DNA from: Halocaridina rubra
Taxonomy: Eukaryota > Arthropoda > Malacostraca > Decapoda > Atyidae
Assembly (NCBI GenBank): GCA_037179515.1
Contig: JAXCGZ010000111.1
Coordinates: forward strand, 74,501-138,500
DNA: 64,000 nt
Reading direction: 5' to 3'
Shown here: piece by piece, positions 1 through 59,470 of the stretch
Layout: each line of letters opens with the position of its first letter
Position numbering within the stretch: position 1 is the first letter of the stretch
Notes under the pieces: generated by a model
What the model was told of the DNA's origin: nothing
Database searches by the model: none
The model's input: only the letters and a program-made list of their open reading frames with translations
Translations under genes and position numbers: made by a program

Positions 1-2211
1 GTGGGAGACGATGAATCACAGAATTGTTTTTTGGTATGTTCTGTATCATGGGGTCTGATTGGCTTTTTGATTGAAGCTTGGTTCTCCCAGCATCTTCCAT
101 TGTCTCGCCTCACCTGTTCAGTCTACTCACATGTGCGCCGTTCGCGTTGTGCTTCCTTAATACGTTGTGCTTGTGATTTTGTGAAACTTTGGTATTTCAA
201 CCCCTGCAATGTCTCCCAAGCGTCCTTCATCTTCTAAGGTTTCTGGTATGAGTCTAAGCGGCAAAGGAAGATGTTGACCATAACAGAAAAGGTAAACCTG
301 TTAGATATGCTGAAGGAAGGAAGAAGGTTCTCGATGTCGGCCGCCATTTCGGCATCAACGAATCTACTGTTCGATACATAAAAAAAGACGAGGCAAATAT
401 TAGGAAAACAGCGACTATTACTTTTAATAATACAGCGAAGTGTCGTAACACCCCGCAATAAGATAATTGTGCAGATGGAATCTGCTTTGACCCTGTGGAT
501 TGCTGATTGCAGGAAGATCATCATCGGCTTAGACACCAGTATCATACAAAGGCGAAGAAGCTGTACGAGACATTCGCGGCAAACAAACCCGACGACGACA
601 GTGGCGACCGTGAGGAGGAGAAAGAAGAAGAAATCGATGACCCACAACCAGGACCCTCCAGCGAGCAAGAGATGGTTCGCCAAATTTAAAAAACGCTTTG
701 GCCTAAAGAGGGTTTCGGTGCATGGCGAAGCTGCCTCTGCAGATACAGCTGCAGCTGAAGAATATGTAAAGAACGATTTTCAAGGAAATTATCGAGGAAG
801 GCGAATATGTTCCTGAGCAAGTATTTAACATGGATGACACTGGGTTATTTTGGAAGAGAATGCCGTCTCGCACTTTTCTCTTCAAGGAAGAAGCTAAAGC
901 CCCGGGATTTAAAGCGCACAAAGACCGCGTTGCCCTCGTCATGTGCGGGAATGCTGCAGGCTTCATGTTAAAGCCCGAGCTTATCTACAAGTCTAAGAAC
1001 CCTAGGGCTTTCAAGAATAAAAACAAGAATTTGCTGCCAGTGTATCTGATGCATAACCCTAAAGCCTGGATCACGAAAAGCCTCACATCGGACTGGTTTC
1101 ACCAATGCTTTATCCCTCAGTCAAAGTTTATCCTGCGGAGAGGGGCCTTGAATTTAAAGTCCTTTTTTTTATGGTGGCCACGCAATTGATCTCCATTATA
1201 ATAGTGTTCAAGTAGAGTTCCTGCCACCAAATACGACATCACTGATTCAGCCTATGGATCAAGGCGTTATTTGTGCGTTCAAGACCCTCTACACACGAAG
1301 TGCCCTGGCGAACCTGGTCGACTCCATGGATGCGGACAATGAATTCGCACTGAAGACGTACTGGCGTAACTACACGATTGCTACATACCTTCAAAATATA
1401 CAGAATGCAATCAAAGATATGAAGCTGGCCACAATCAATGCCAGCTGGAAGAAACTGTTGCTGGAAGTCATCTACGATTACAAGGGATTCGCTCCTGACG
1501 AAGTGCATAACTCGGCAGCTGCGAAAGCTGTGAAGTTGCCTGCATTGCTAGGAGGAGAAGGCTTTATTAAAGATATGACTCATGAAGACGTGAATGAGCT
1601 GATCGACTGCCACTCGCAGCCTTTGACTGATGAAGACTTGGAGGAAATGACAAAATCAGCGAGGGAAGAAGAGGAAGAACAACAACCAGGGGAAACGCAC
1701 GAAGAAGTCGAAGAACCTGGCCTTACCTTCGAACGTCTGGCAGCCAAGTATAACATGGCCAAAGAACTCCAACAACTGTCGCAGGAGCATGACAATAATA
1801 TGATTCATTCAGTGCACTTCTGTAATATTATCGACGATGCCATGACTCCCTTACAAGACCATCTTCACACAAAAGACAAAACAGCGACAGCAACTCCCTA
1901 TTACCATATTCTCTCCCAAAAAGCAGCCGTAAAGCTGTCATTGGCTGTGGAGTATTTGACTGTGGAGTATGTACACGTCATCATCACGTCATTCACGGTA
2001 AGCTTACTTATCACGTTCATATAAATTGACGCTTGAACGCTGTTATTAATAAAATAAAGGGTGGTTTGTTAACAGTGCAGGGAGGGTTTATACAGTAAAG
2101 GTAAAAATAAATGTAAAATACCTATGTGTTAATGGTGCTCCTACTTCGCGGATTTTCACCTATAGCAGTGGGTCCCAGAACCGAACCCCCGCGATAAACG
2201 AGGGAGCACTG
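1..2211 (+). mobile_element. Tigger (pogo/Tc1-mariner) DNA transposon, degenerate, left end outside window
   Basis: The right terminus is intact: read inward from 2211 it is CAGTGCTCCCTCGTTTATCG, followed by a TA that fits the expected target duplication. The left terminal repeat lies beyond the window edge. The interior encodes a broken transposase (209-2024). Bases 1-320 reappear in reverse orientation at about 52120-52370, proving that other copies in the window belong to the same family. Tigger elements move by cut-and-paste at TA sites using a DDE transposase with a CENP-B-like DNA-binding region. This copy cannot encode a working enzyme. Confidence 0.9.
209..2024 (+). pseudogene. Tigger transposase pseudogene
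   Basis: Fragments lie in all three frames. The start is MSPKRPSSSK at 209. A CENP-B N-terminal helix-turn-helix (KMLTITEKVNLLDMLKEGRR, then a frame change into GRHFGINESTVRYIKK) follows at about 255-400. The second DNA-binding domain (RWFAKFKKRFGLKRVSVHGE) is at 670-730. The DDE core begins MDDTGLFWKRMPSRTFLFKE at 830. Around 1165-1200 a further break removes the segment that normally carries the second catalytic Asp (LxxDNAxGH), leaving only GGHA. From 1254 MDQGVICAFKTLYTR and the acidic C-terminus (EEEEEQQPGE) stay open to 2024. At least three frame disruptions are needed to explain it. Confidence 0.9.
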
Positions 2212-2829
2212 TACACTTATAAACACAAAAATATCTGTATTGTAGTACACTACATTAATACCGTATAGTACAAAACTGTAGGTACTGTATTGTTTTACTC
2301 ATGTGGTTTGCTTGCATAGGGAGGGATAGACTGGCTTGTTAGGAGAAAGCTAGAGAGGTAGCTGCTGAGGAGACTGGGGCAGGTGAGTTTGGAGAGGCAA
2401 AAGAACATACAGTACAGAAAAAAATAATTGTACTATTAGTTCTCATTGTAAGGTACTGCATAAGAAAACTATACTTATAAACATAAAAATATTATACAAA
2501 ACTGTGCTTACTTTTACTCTTGTCGTTTGATGTGTGTGGGCTAATTCGAGATTGTGGCCAATGTTTGTAGAAGATTCTCAATTTTCAGCACAGTTCACCA
2601 CTTAAATTTTAATTTCCACGGAAATGGCTTTTCTTTTCTTAGTGGCATTGCCATCAAAACTATCACTAACACACTTGGGAGGCATAGTAATGTCAGTAAT
2701 GAGTGAACACAATGAGAGAGCAGATGAAAACACAAGACACAATATGGTGTGCGAAATAAACTGAGCGGTGGTTATTCTCCCTCTTCTAATGCCTCATGAT
2801 GCCCGATTCTTACACTACCCTCAACAAAC
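2212..2829. other. Intergenic or intronic AT-rich DNA, nothing recognised
   Basis: No exon, SINE head or terminal repeat was recognised. If RBBP6 continues to the left of the window, this stretch is part of its intron 11. Confidence 0.5.
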
Positions 2830-3925
2830 TATTTAGAATAAAATCGTATTTACAGCTATGTGTTTGGCATTTTTTTTTTAAATTCAATATAATTCTTCAA
2901 TATACCCTAACATATAAACAAATAAATAAAAGCCATTAACTTGATAAATACAAATATAGTACAGCTGTGTTTGCTAGCTTTGCATTTGTGAGTATTTCAA
3001 ATAAAATCGTATTTACAGCTACAGTACATTTATATTTTTTTTTCATATTCAATATAATTTTTCAATATAACCAAATATATAAAAAAATAAATAAATAAAT
3101 AAATTAACTTGATAAATACGACTATATTACAACTGTGTTTGCTAGCTTTGCATTTGTGTGTATTTCGAATAAAATCAAATTTACAGCTATGTTTGTTTGT
3201 TTTTTTTAATTCTATATAATTCTTCGATATAACCAAATACTGTATATAAAAAAATAAATAAATAAAACCACTAACATGATACATACGAATACAGCTGTGT
3301 TTGCTAGCCTTGTATTCGTGTGTATTTCGAATAAAACCATATTTATAGCTATGTGTTTGTTTTCTTTTAAATTCAACATAATCCTTCAATACTGTATAAC
3401 CAAATATATAAACAAATAAATAAATAAAGCCATTAACTTGATAAATATGAATACAGCTGTGTTTGTTAGCTTTGTATTCGTGTGTGTTTTGAATAAAATC
3501 GTATTTACAGCTATGTGTTTGGTATTCTTTTTTTTAAATTCAATATAATTCTTCAATATAACCCAATACTGTATATAAATAAATAAATAAATAAAGCCAT
3601 TAACTTGATAAATACAAATACAGCTGTGTTTCCTAGCTTTGTATTCGTATGTATTTCAAATAAAATCGTATCTATAGCTATGTGTTTTTTTTTAATTCAA
3701 TATAATCCTTCAACCAAATAAATAAATAAAGCCATTAACTTGATAAATATGAATACAACTGTATTTGATAGCTTTGTATTTGTGTGTATTTTGAATAAAA
3801 TAATATTTACAGCTTTTTCTTATTTTAATTCAATATAATCCTTCAACACCGTATAACCAAATATATAACCAAATAAATAAATAAAGTCATTAACTTGATA
3901 AATATGAATAAGGCACTACTGCTAG
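2830..3925. repeat. Tandem repeat, about 165-bp unit, about 7 copies
   Basis: The phrase AATAAAATCGTATTTACAGC recurs with variation near 2837, 3000, 3168, 3330, 3493, 3658 and 3796. It is followed each time by a T-run, CAATATAATTCTTCAATAT, an A-rich block of AAAT/AATA repeats, CATTAACTTGATAAATA and GCTGTGTTTGCTAGCTTTG. Units differ by scattered substitutions and short indels, indicating an old array. The minus-strand open frame at 3030-3389 is a by-product of the repeat. Confidence 0.85.
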
Positions 3926-4470
3926 CTGTGTATTCCTCCGCCGCTCTCACAAACTATTTTGGTGTGCGGTTTGAATTTACCGCACCAGCCAAGTAGGTCG
4001 AAAAATTTATTTATTAGTTATTTATTATTTTTTGGCATTTGTCATAACGGCTAAACGACATAACTTGGAACAACGTTATACAAGGACCTACTGTATTTGG
4101 AAAGGCATATTTAATACAGAAGACAGCTATGAAAATGCGATAAGCTACCATAGAAGCAACTCTTACTATAAATAGAGATATGGAGGATACGTTGCCAAAG
4201 AAATCCATTGCTACATGAACATTGAATACACAATGATGTAAAAACAACCACATGCACTTACATCTCCCTGTAACATCAAGTTATTACTTTTTAAACCAAT
4301 AAGAAGACTTCGTTCTGATACAAAGAAAATCCATAATGAAAATATCAGCACGAGACCATGATATATCGAGAACTGGATTGATGAAATATGCCATAAAGCA
4401 CTATCCCTAGTAATATATATTTACAAAAAACAATAAAAATAAACTAGTTACTGCGACACTGTATACATAC
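3926..4470. other. RBBP6 intron 11 start, no element recognised
   Basis: AT-rich sequence. No further coding exon in the needed phase 2 is convincing here. Confidence 0.5.
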
Positions 4471-48861
<44,391 letters not shown>

Positions 48862-49159
48862 CCTGTGGAAGAGAAGAAAAGGCATACAATTAATAAACTG
48901 CTTCATATATTACCATATACTGATTATGGATAACCAATGACCTTAACTTTATCATTAAAGATTTATTTGAGTTGTAAGCAATGATCATCATATCCATAAA
49001 ATGAGTACCTAAAAATCAAAAGCATTCGTATTTGTGTGCTAGGCATTGCGCACTGTGTGACTTACTGCCAGCATAGGACTACAAGACGAGCCTCAGTACT
49101 ACATTACAGCATATGTTATTTGACCTAAAACTTACTCAAAATCATGCCATTGCTTAAGT

Positions 49160-49322
49160 TTTGTCACAAGTAATCACCATTCAAATGAGGATGGACAGAA
49201 ACAGCTTGGGGCTAAGAAATTAGGGCTGGAAGCCCTTCTTAATGCCCCGTAGTGGGCTTCAATGCAAATATGTCATTTCCAGAGTCAGAGCGCTCTAACC
49301 ACTGAGCTACTGTGGTGCCCAA
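49160..49322 (-). mobile_element. tRNA-derived SINE, family B, clearest tRNA head
   Basis: On the minus strand it starts GGGCACCACAGTAGCTCAGT, GGTTAGAGCGCTCTGACTCTGG, which is close to a tRNA 5' half including the A box. GCATTGAAGCCCACTACGG follows in place of a B box, then AAGGGCTTCCAGCCC and CCCCAAGCTGTTTCTGTCCATCC. Confidence 0.8.
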
Positions 49323-49350
49323 TTAGACACCCAAACATCCCACTGAAATA

Positions 49351-49653
49351 CAGAACTTCATCTACTTACCAATAACCTAGTTACGAACAAAAAAACTACC
49401 TATTATCTACCAATGTATTAATGTATGTATTACTGTACTGCACTGTATTATTAATTATTATTACTGAATTATATTCATTAATACTGAATACTTTGCTTTA
49501 TGTAATACTTAGGTGTCTTATGCCTAAGTACTATAGAGTACAGCATATACATGAACTGTACAGTACTTTTTCTTTACCTAGACAACTTATGAACAATTCT
49601 ATTTACTAACAAACGTCTGGAACCTAGCTTGTTCATAACTTGGGGAGTGTCTG
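49351..49653. mobile_element. MITE with TIR CAGACACTCCCCAA..., copy 3
   Basis: Right end read inward CAGACACTCCCCAAGTTATG, AACAAGCTAGG; left end CAGAACTTCATCTACTTACC, with CTAGTTACGAACAA further in. TA flanks both ends. 303 bp, non-coding. Confidence 0.7.
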
Positions 49654-49694
49654 TATTTATATTCTAATCAGAATTTAATAAGGGATTTTACTAT

Positions 49695-49868
49695 TCATGC
49701 CATGGCCGAGTGGTAATGCTTGCAAATTTGATTCATCAGGTAATGAGTTCAAGGCCCTCCACGGTCTGAGATTAGAAAGGGCATTTACTCAGGGTAACAG
49801 CTGCACTCGGAAGAAACCACAGTCCTTCGCAAGAAGGCACCATCTTAGCCCTTACTATTAACTGATCA
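49695..49868 (+). mobile_element. tRNA-derived SINE, family A
   Basis: GCCATGGCCGAGTGGTAATG carries an A box, GAGTTCAAGGCCC a B-box-like block, then CACGGTCTGAGATTAGAAAG, CACTCAGGGTAACAGC and the tail CCTTCGCAAGAAGGCACCATC. Confidence 0.8.
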
Positions 49869-50120
49869 ATGCAGACATAAGAAGGTATAAGGCAAATATG
49901 CATACGATTTCATAGTGAATATAGATACAGTATACATAAATTCCACGTGTCTTCTGTAATAGGTTGATATAAATAACAGACTGGAAAAGTGCTTGTTCAA
50001 TTTGCTTGGGTTATGAAATTCAGAAGTTTGTCATTTGTTGCAGTCCAGTTGGTATTGTGGCATGATTCAGTAACTTGTGACGCGAATTAAGAGTCCTCTG
50101 CTTTTTTTGCGAATAACAGT

Positions 50121-50124
<4 letters not shown>

Positions 50125-50169
<45 letters not shown>
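50125..50169. repeat. (TA)n microsatellite
   Basis: About 45 bases, ending two bases before a Tigger terminus. Confidence 0.93.
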
Positions 50170-50171
<2 letters not shown>

Positions 50172-50174
<3 letters not shown>

Positions 50175-51600
50175 CGCTCCCTCGTTCATCGCAAGGGTTT
50201 GGTTCCCGGACCAGCAGCGAAAGATGAAAATTTGCGAAGTAGGAGCACCATATTCATTATAGGTATTTTAATATATTTTTGCCTTTACTGTATAAATCCC
50301 CCCTGCACTGTTAACAACTCACCCTTTACTTTATTAATAACACCGCACAAGCATTAATCTATATGAACGTGATATTATGAAGATTGAAAAAAAAGCACTA
50401 AGAACAAACAGCAAGCAAACTTTCGATATAATATCGTCAGGGAAATAGCATGTATACAATATATATATTCCATTTAAGTTTCCCGTGTACAGTACGATAT
50501 ACATTTTCTTTGTAATGAATTGTTTATGTTTTCTTTTTGTCTCAGCTGACTTTGTTTACGTTAAGAATTTCGTGCAGCATGGTCAATATGTAAAGAAGAT
50601 TGACTAATGTTTAGAACCAAGGAGTATCAATAATACTATAATCTTGAAAATTAGATAAACCCCAAATAGGGAGAGTAAATAAATATTTTATGAGTAAGAT
50701 ATTGTGCCTGAATAGTGATAAGCATCAGCTGATACGGAAACGGCAAAAACGTTTTGGTTAGAGGTTCGTTCTCCTGCATCCTCCTCCTCTTCTACCACTT
50801 TATGAGATTGAATGTTAAGAAGAGAATTGAAAAAAAGCATTAAGAACAAACAGCAAACAAACTTGCGATATAATATCATCTGGGAAATAGTGTGCGAGGG
50901 TGTATCAGCTGATACGGAAGTGCCAAAACGTTTGCAGATCGAGGTTCGTTCTCCCGCATCCTCCTCCTCTTCTACCGCTTAGTGCGATCGAATATTATGA
51001 AGAGAATTGAAAAAAAAAAGCATTAAGAACAAACAGCAAACACACTTTCGATATAATATCGTCAGGGAAATAGCGTGCAAGGGTGAATCACCTGATATTT
51101 ACGTAAGATTTCGTGCAGCATGGTCGATATGTAAAGAATATAGAACAATGTTTAGAACCAAGGAATATTAATAACACTATAATCTTGAAAATTAGATAAA
51201 CCCCAAATAGGGAGAGTAAATAAATATTTTATGAGTAAGATATTGTGTGTGAATAGTGATAAGCATCAGCTGATACGGAGGCGGCAAAACGTTTTGGTTA
51301 GAGGTTTGTTCTCCCGCATCCTTCTCCTCTTCTACCGCTTAATGCGATCGAATATTATAAAGAGAATTGAAAAAAAGCATTAAGCACAAACAGCAAACAA
51401 ACTTACGATATAATATCGTCAGGGAAATAGCATGCGAGGGAGCACCAGCTGATACAGAGGCGGCAAAATGTTTGCGTCCTCATGTTCAAAAATAGCACAT
51501 ACTCAGTAAGTCTGCAATATAAAATATATTTGTTCGCCAAAAAAATCTGCTATGCACTGAATTCGCGGTAAGTGAATAGCGATATAGCGAGGGATTACTG
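50172..51600 (-). mobile_element. Non-autonomous Tigger derivative with internal tandem repeats
   Basis: Left end CAGCGCTCCCTCGTTCATCG; right end read inward CAGTAATCCCTCGCTATATC. Terminal regions match the 1-2211 family, including TTACTGTATAAATCC and CACCCTTTACTTTATTAATAACA. No transposase is present. The interior consists of about four related units starting near 50384, 50819, 51000 and 51360, each with GAATTGAAAAAAAGCATTAA, GAACAAACAGCAAACAAACTT and GATATAATATCGTCAGGGAAATAG, plus TCAGCTGATACGGA segments. Confidence 0.85.
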
Positions 51601-51806
51601 TGCATACAAATTTTCCCCTCACATGGGGAGTGGCTGAGTCAAGACAAAATACTCTGACTCTTTGGGATAAAATATATAACCCCCTGAGGGAGGGGGACTA
51701 GAATAGTTCCTCTGTGTGCCCCTGTGTGTTGTAAGTCGAATGATTGGGGTAGAGCGAGGGGACAAGGAGTCCCCTCCTCTGTATTTTTTCTTCCCAAAGA
51801 GTCAGA

Positions 51807-51916
<110 letters not shown>

Positions 51917-52735
51917 CCCTCGTTTATCATTGGAGTTCGGTTCCGGGACCACTAGCAATAGGTGAAAATCAGCGAATTAGCAGCATCCTATTTATTACAG
52001 GTATTCTACATTTATTTTACCTTTACTGTATAAACCCTCCCTGCACTGTTAACAACTCACCCTTTACTTTATTAATAACAGCATATCTAACAGTTTTACC
52101 TTATCTGCTATGGTCAACATCTTCCTTTGCCACTTAGGCTCACTACAAGAAGCCTTGGAGGAAGAAAGGACGCTTGGGCGGCATTGCAGGGGTTGAAATA
52201 AACAAGCACAACTTATTAAGAGGCACAATACGAACGGCACACACGTGAGTAACTGAATGGGTGAGGCGAGACAATGCAAGATGCTGGAAGAATCAAGCTT
52301 CAATCAAAAAGGCAATCAGACCCCAGTATACAGAACACAATGCTGTGATTTGTCGTCTCCCACCCATCAGCCAATAGTATCCAGTGTACTATCTCATGTA
52401 GGTGCGACCCTTTGCGTTTTCCAAGACGCCGATACCGGTAAAGTACTTTATATGGTGCAATACTGTGAGTTACATGTTTAAAGTTATGTTTTTTACTATT
52501 TTTTACTGTTTTATTATTCTTAGGCTAGAAAAACTTTTTTTTTAAGCAATAAAATAATAAAAATACTGGAAATTTTAATATGTACTATCTCATGTAGGTG
52601 TGACCCCTTGCGTTTTCCAAGACACCGATAACGGTAATCGTATTCTATATGGTGCAATACTGTGAGTTACATGTTTAAATAAAATACATACGCTCGCCAT
52701 AAAAACCCACGATGCACTGAATTCGCGATAATTTA
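51917..52735 (-). mobile_element. Tigger deletion derivative with transposase 5' region
   Basis: Left end CCCTCGTTTATCATTGGAGT immediately after (TA)n. Bases 52120-52370 are the reverse complement of the first roughly 300 bases of the window, including the start region of the transposase; everything downstream in the transposase is deleted. A roughly 95-bp segment (GTACTATCTCATGTAGGTG to GAGTTACATGTTTA) is duplicated at 52387-52481 and 52581-52676. The right terminus is truncated after ATTCGCGATAA. Confidence 0.85.
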
Positions 52736-53391
52736 CGACAATATGGAACTTCGTATCTGTTTGTGTGCCAGCAGTTTCAAAGTTAAAATACTAAAAGTAA
52801 TAACAATGTTAGTACTAATAATAATGATGATAATAACAACTCATAATAAACATAATAACAAGAAAAAGTGAAGACCATAAAATGGGTGAACACAGAGCAC
52901 CAAGATGAGGGGATGATCACTTCAAAAAATCATAAAAAAACTGACCATGAAAGACTTTTTGCCAAACTTTATTTCTCTCATATCCCTGTCTTAACTATTT
53001 CGTGGCGTAACAATAATAAAAATAATAATTACAATAATAAAAATAATTAATATAATCATAATAATTAATAGTTATAAGATTAGAAAGAGATAAAGAAAAA
53101 TACGGAGTAAATTAAAATCTCTGGGTAATAATTCAACGATCCAAGTGCTTGCAGAACTCTCTCTCTCTCTCTCAGTGCTTGAGTAAGTGGGAGGTATTTT
53201 TTTTACAATTTTGCTGATTTTGTCTGCACTGTTACTTTTTCCATAATAATAAGAGTAATGAAACTGGTAATAAAAAAAATTAATATAATAATAAAAGAAC
53301 AGAAACCATAATAAACTATGAAAAACAGAAATTGCTAACATTAAAGAAAACTGTCTCAATAAATATAAGAAAAACCTATGAAACTATGTTT

Positions 53392-56469
<3,078 letters not shown>

Positions 56470-57244
56470 CACTCAGATGGAAAAAAAAAATGCTACACAA
56501 TGACTTTCATTAACATCGCAAAATGTAAGAGAAACAATTCTCCAAGAGCTTCTACACTTTTTGATTACAGTGTAACTTTTTCACAGTATAAACTTTTATA
56601 AATACAGTACAGTACTTCACACATACACACCAATATGCCATATTATATATTCTTCATGTCCACTACATTACGGTCCCTATATACCACATTTCCCTTCTGG
56701 TTTAATGTCTCGACTTACGACGGATCTGCCTAATGACTGGTGGTCATAACCGGGGAAACAACTAATAAATAAAGCAAAAGAAATAACAAATACAATATCA
56801 AACAAACTACAAAATTGCAAAGAAACAATGTACAAGAAAGGCTTAAAATATGCAATAAAAGAATTTAACATGAAGCTTAAAAGATTATAGTCCTTCCTAT
56901 AGATAAGAGTAAATGAAAAGTTATAATATATCACAATAAAAATTTTAACTACAATGCGTTATTTATCCAAATGCCTAAGTTTCAATTATCTAACTATAAT
57001 CCACATATTACCAATGCATTATGCCTTCTTGCCAAATAATTATGCCTAAAAAATGGGAAAATATAGTACTTGAAACAATTAATCCAAAGCAGCGAGAGCC
57101 CATCTAATTGCTATTGTTTACAATGCCAGCCATCTTGCTTCACAGAATGAGATAAGCCCAAAGCTTCCTTATCTTGAGAGCTATGAGCATGAAATATTCT
57201 AAATAGTAATTATTTTTACATATTTATGCATTCATTATTTGATA

Positions 57245-57402
57245 AACAGACATAAGCCCTCAGTAGTAGAGCACAAGGTGGGAAGCTACCTACACAGGTT
57301 CAACCCCATCGTAGGGCATTTGGCAGGGCATCGAATCTTAATTTCCCATTATGGTATGTCTGTGACCACCCCCATTTGTGACCCAAAAAGTATCTGATGA
57401 AG
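57245..57402 (+). mobile_element. tRNA-derived SINE, family B
   Basis: CCCTCAGTAGTAGAGCACAA has A-box similarity and CAGGTTCAACCCC is a good B box. GGCAGGGCATCGAATCTTAA, CTGTGACCACCCCCATTTGTGAC follows. Confidence 0.7.
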
Positions 57403-57730
57403 ACATAACATGCATTTATTCTGCCATTTGTTTTTTTGTCTTCACCTGACTAGCACTGAACATAACAATGCATACATAGATATTTTGAGATTTAAAAGGT
57501 AAAATAATTCCGCTACTAAATAATAAAATATATAAAGGATTATTTTCACATATTTGAGTAATCAAAATTATTCAATAAAAGAATGCTGTACTCAATTTGC
57601 CTTAATTGCATCCTGCATACAACTAACTACAGTACTTCTAAAATTATTTCAAATTTTTTATCTGTGCCTAACACTACAATATAGCGATATCGTAGCCGGA
57701 ATACACTGAGAACTTGGCTTAACAGACCTT

Positions 57731-57737
<7 letters not shown>

Positions 57738-57768
<31 letters not shown>
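57738..57768. repeat. (TA)n microsatellite, short
   Basis: About 30 bases of AT. Confidence 0.9.
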
Positions 57769-57769
<1 letters not shown>

Positions 57770-58029
57770 CTATCATTATGCACAAATTACTAAAAACACT
57801 ATTATACCTATTGCACAAAATATACAAATTTAGTTGCATTTCTTTAATTCCTTGAAAATCAAACCAAGGTATGATACATAATGAAGTTTCCCTAAATATA
57901 GCCATACAATAATCTATTTGCCCAGTCATATATCATGAATAGATTGTGTATGTGTATTTATGCCAAAAAAACACACTGCAGTATATGTATGTATATATAT
58001 TTCTGACTTGGACATATTTATTTTCAGAT

Positions 58030-58200
58030 ATCACCATGGCTGAGTGGTAAGGCTCGCAACTTTGATTCGTCGGTTCAAGATTTCTAAGCCTGCCACAGTC
58101 TGAGGTGAGAAAGACCATTCACTCAGGGTAACAGTCAAACTTGCCAAACCAAAGTCCTTTGCAAGAAGGCACCATCCTAGCCCTTAGTAGAAAAGGGAAT
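58030..58200 (+). mobile_element. tRNA-derived SINE, family A
   Basis: TCACCATGGCTGAGTGGTAA, GGCTCGCAACTTTGATTCG, CGGTTCAAGATTTC (B-box-like), CCACAGTCTGAGGTGAGAAAG, CACTCAGGGTAACAG, TTGCAAGAAGGCACCATCC. Confidence 0.8.
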
Positions 58201-58799
58201 CCGAGATGTAAAATAGACCTCATTTGTAGATACATGATGGGCATTTGTACACCATTCAGAATACAACACAGAAACAACTGAAGTGTTAACTTCTGCATTC
58301 TCAATTGTAAAATGGAGTCCAAACCATTCTTAATGCAGAATGTAGAGTAGACAACCAAATGAAATAGCAGTGTAGCACCATAATATCAGATAATTACTGT
58401 AGACATCTACATTAGCTGGATGGCTACAGTATTCCAAACAGTATGACAGGTATTACGGTACATCCCACTTCATGTCGTTAATTTGTTTCAAAACTTGCGA
58501 CCCAAGTCCAAAATATCCTTTAAAAACACAGACCTCCCCCATAAACCTGTATGGTATTAGCAACCACTTTACGCGATAACACAAGAAACGTCCTTCAATA
58601 CAGAATGTATGCACGTTCCATATGACGATAATGTCAAAAGAAACCAATTATTAAGTCAAGTACCCCCTGTATACCACGTACACCCCCTATAAAACCATAT
58701 AGCTTTTTATTATCGATAATACAATAAGCATCGTTCGATAGCATATTCAGGCTTTCTAGTACATGAGTACACATAGAAAAGGTTTAGTTTTATGACAAA

Positions 58800-58952
58800 G
58801 AATCACTTTTCTATTAGGAGCAAACACCGGTTTTGACAAATGCTACCATTATCCTAAGTGAAAGCTCTTTGTAACCTCAGGCAGGCCACGAACCCACAAA
58901 CTGACAAATCAAAGTCACGAGCATTATCACTGGGCCACGGTGGCCACTCATG
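58800..58952 (-). mobile_element. tRNA-derived SINE, family A, diverged
   Basis: On the minus strand: GGCCACCGTGGCCCAGTGAT, AATGCTCGTGACTTTGATTT, GGGTTCGTGGCCTGCC (B-box-like) and TGAGGTTACAAAG. Confidence 0.7.
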
Positions 58953-59230
58953 TAGAAACCAAATATATTCATATCAAACACTATCTACAATCCCTGTAAT
59001 CCCCTCGAAGCAGCACCATAAAGTGACAAACTTCTGGAATTACGGGTCATGAAAAAACATGTAAAAAATTACTAGTTTATTACACTACATTCTATACATA
59101 TCATATAAGCCTGCGGCTATTTCTGAAACTTTATTCAGAAAGACAATGATCACACTATCTAGAAGACAATGTTCTACATATTTTCAAAAATAAATTCAGC
59201 TTTAAAGAGAGTATACATTTTGGCATCTAT

Positions 59231-59470
59231 TTTATGTATGTAATTTTGCACTAATCTTATTTCTTTGCAAGTGATTTATTATATGTATCTTTCAAGTGTA
59301 AAGCACATACTATACAGAATATCTCTTAGTTCTTAGGCTTTCAAATAATTTTTATGTATGTAATTTTGCACTAATCTTATTTCTTTGCAAGTGATTTATT
59401 GTACGTATCTTTCAAGTGTAAAGCACATACTATACAGAATATCTCTTAGTTTTTGGGCTTTCAAAAATTT
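59231..59470. repeat. 120-bp tandem duplication
   Basis: TTTATGTATGTAATTTTGCA to CTTTCAAATAA occurs at 59231-59350 and again at 59351-59470 with only a few differences. Confidence 0.93.

Noticed and set aside
4240..4285. Possible 6-base microexon after RBBP6 exon 11 (TTACAG, GGAGAT, GTAAGT on the minus strand)
   Set aside because: No pyrimidine tract, and such a short match is expected by chance; nothing downstream continues the frame.
49160..49322. Functional tRNA gene
   Set aside because: The 5' half resembles a tRNA, but the 3' half has no acceptor-stem complement and continues into the SINE body.
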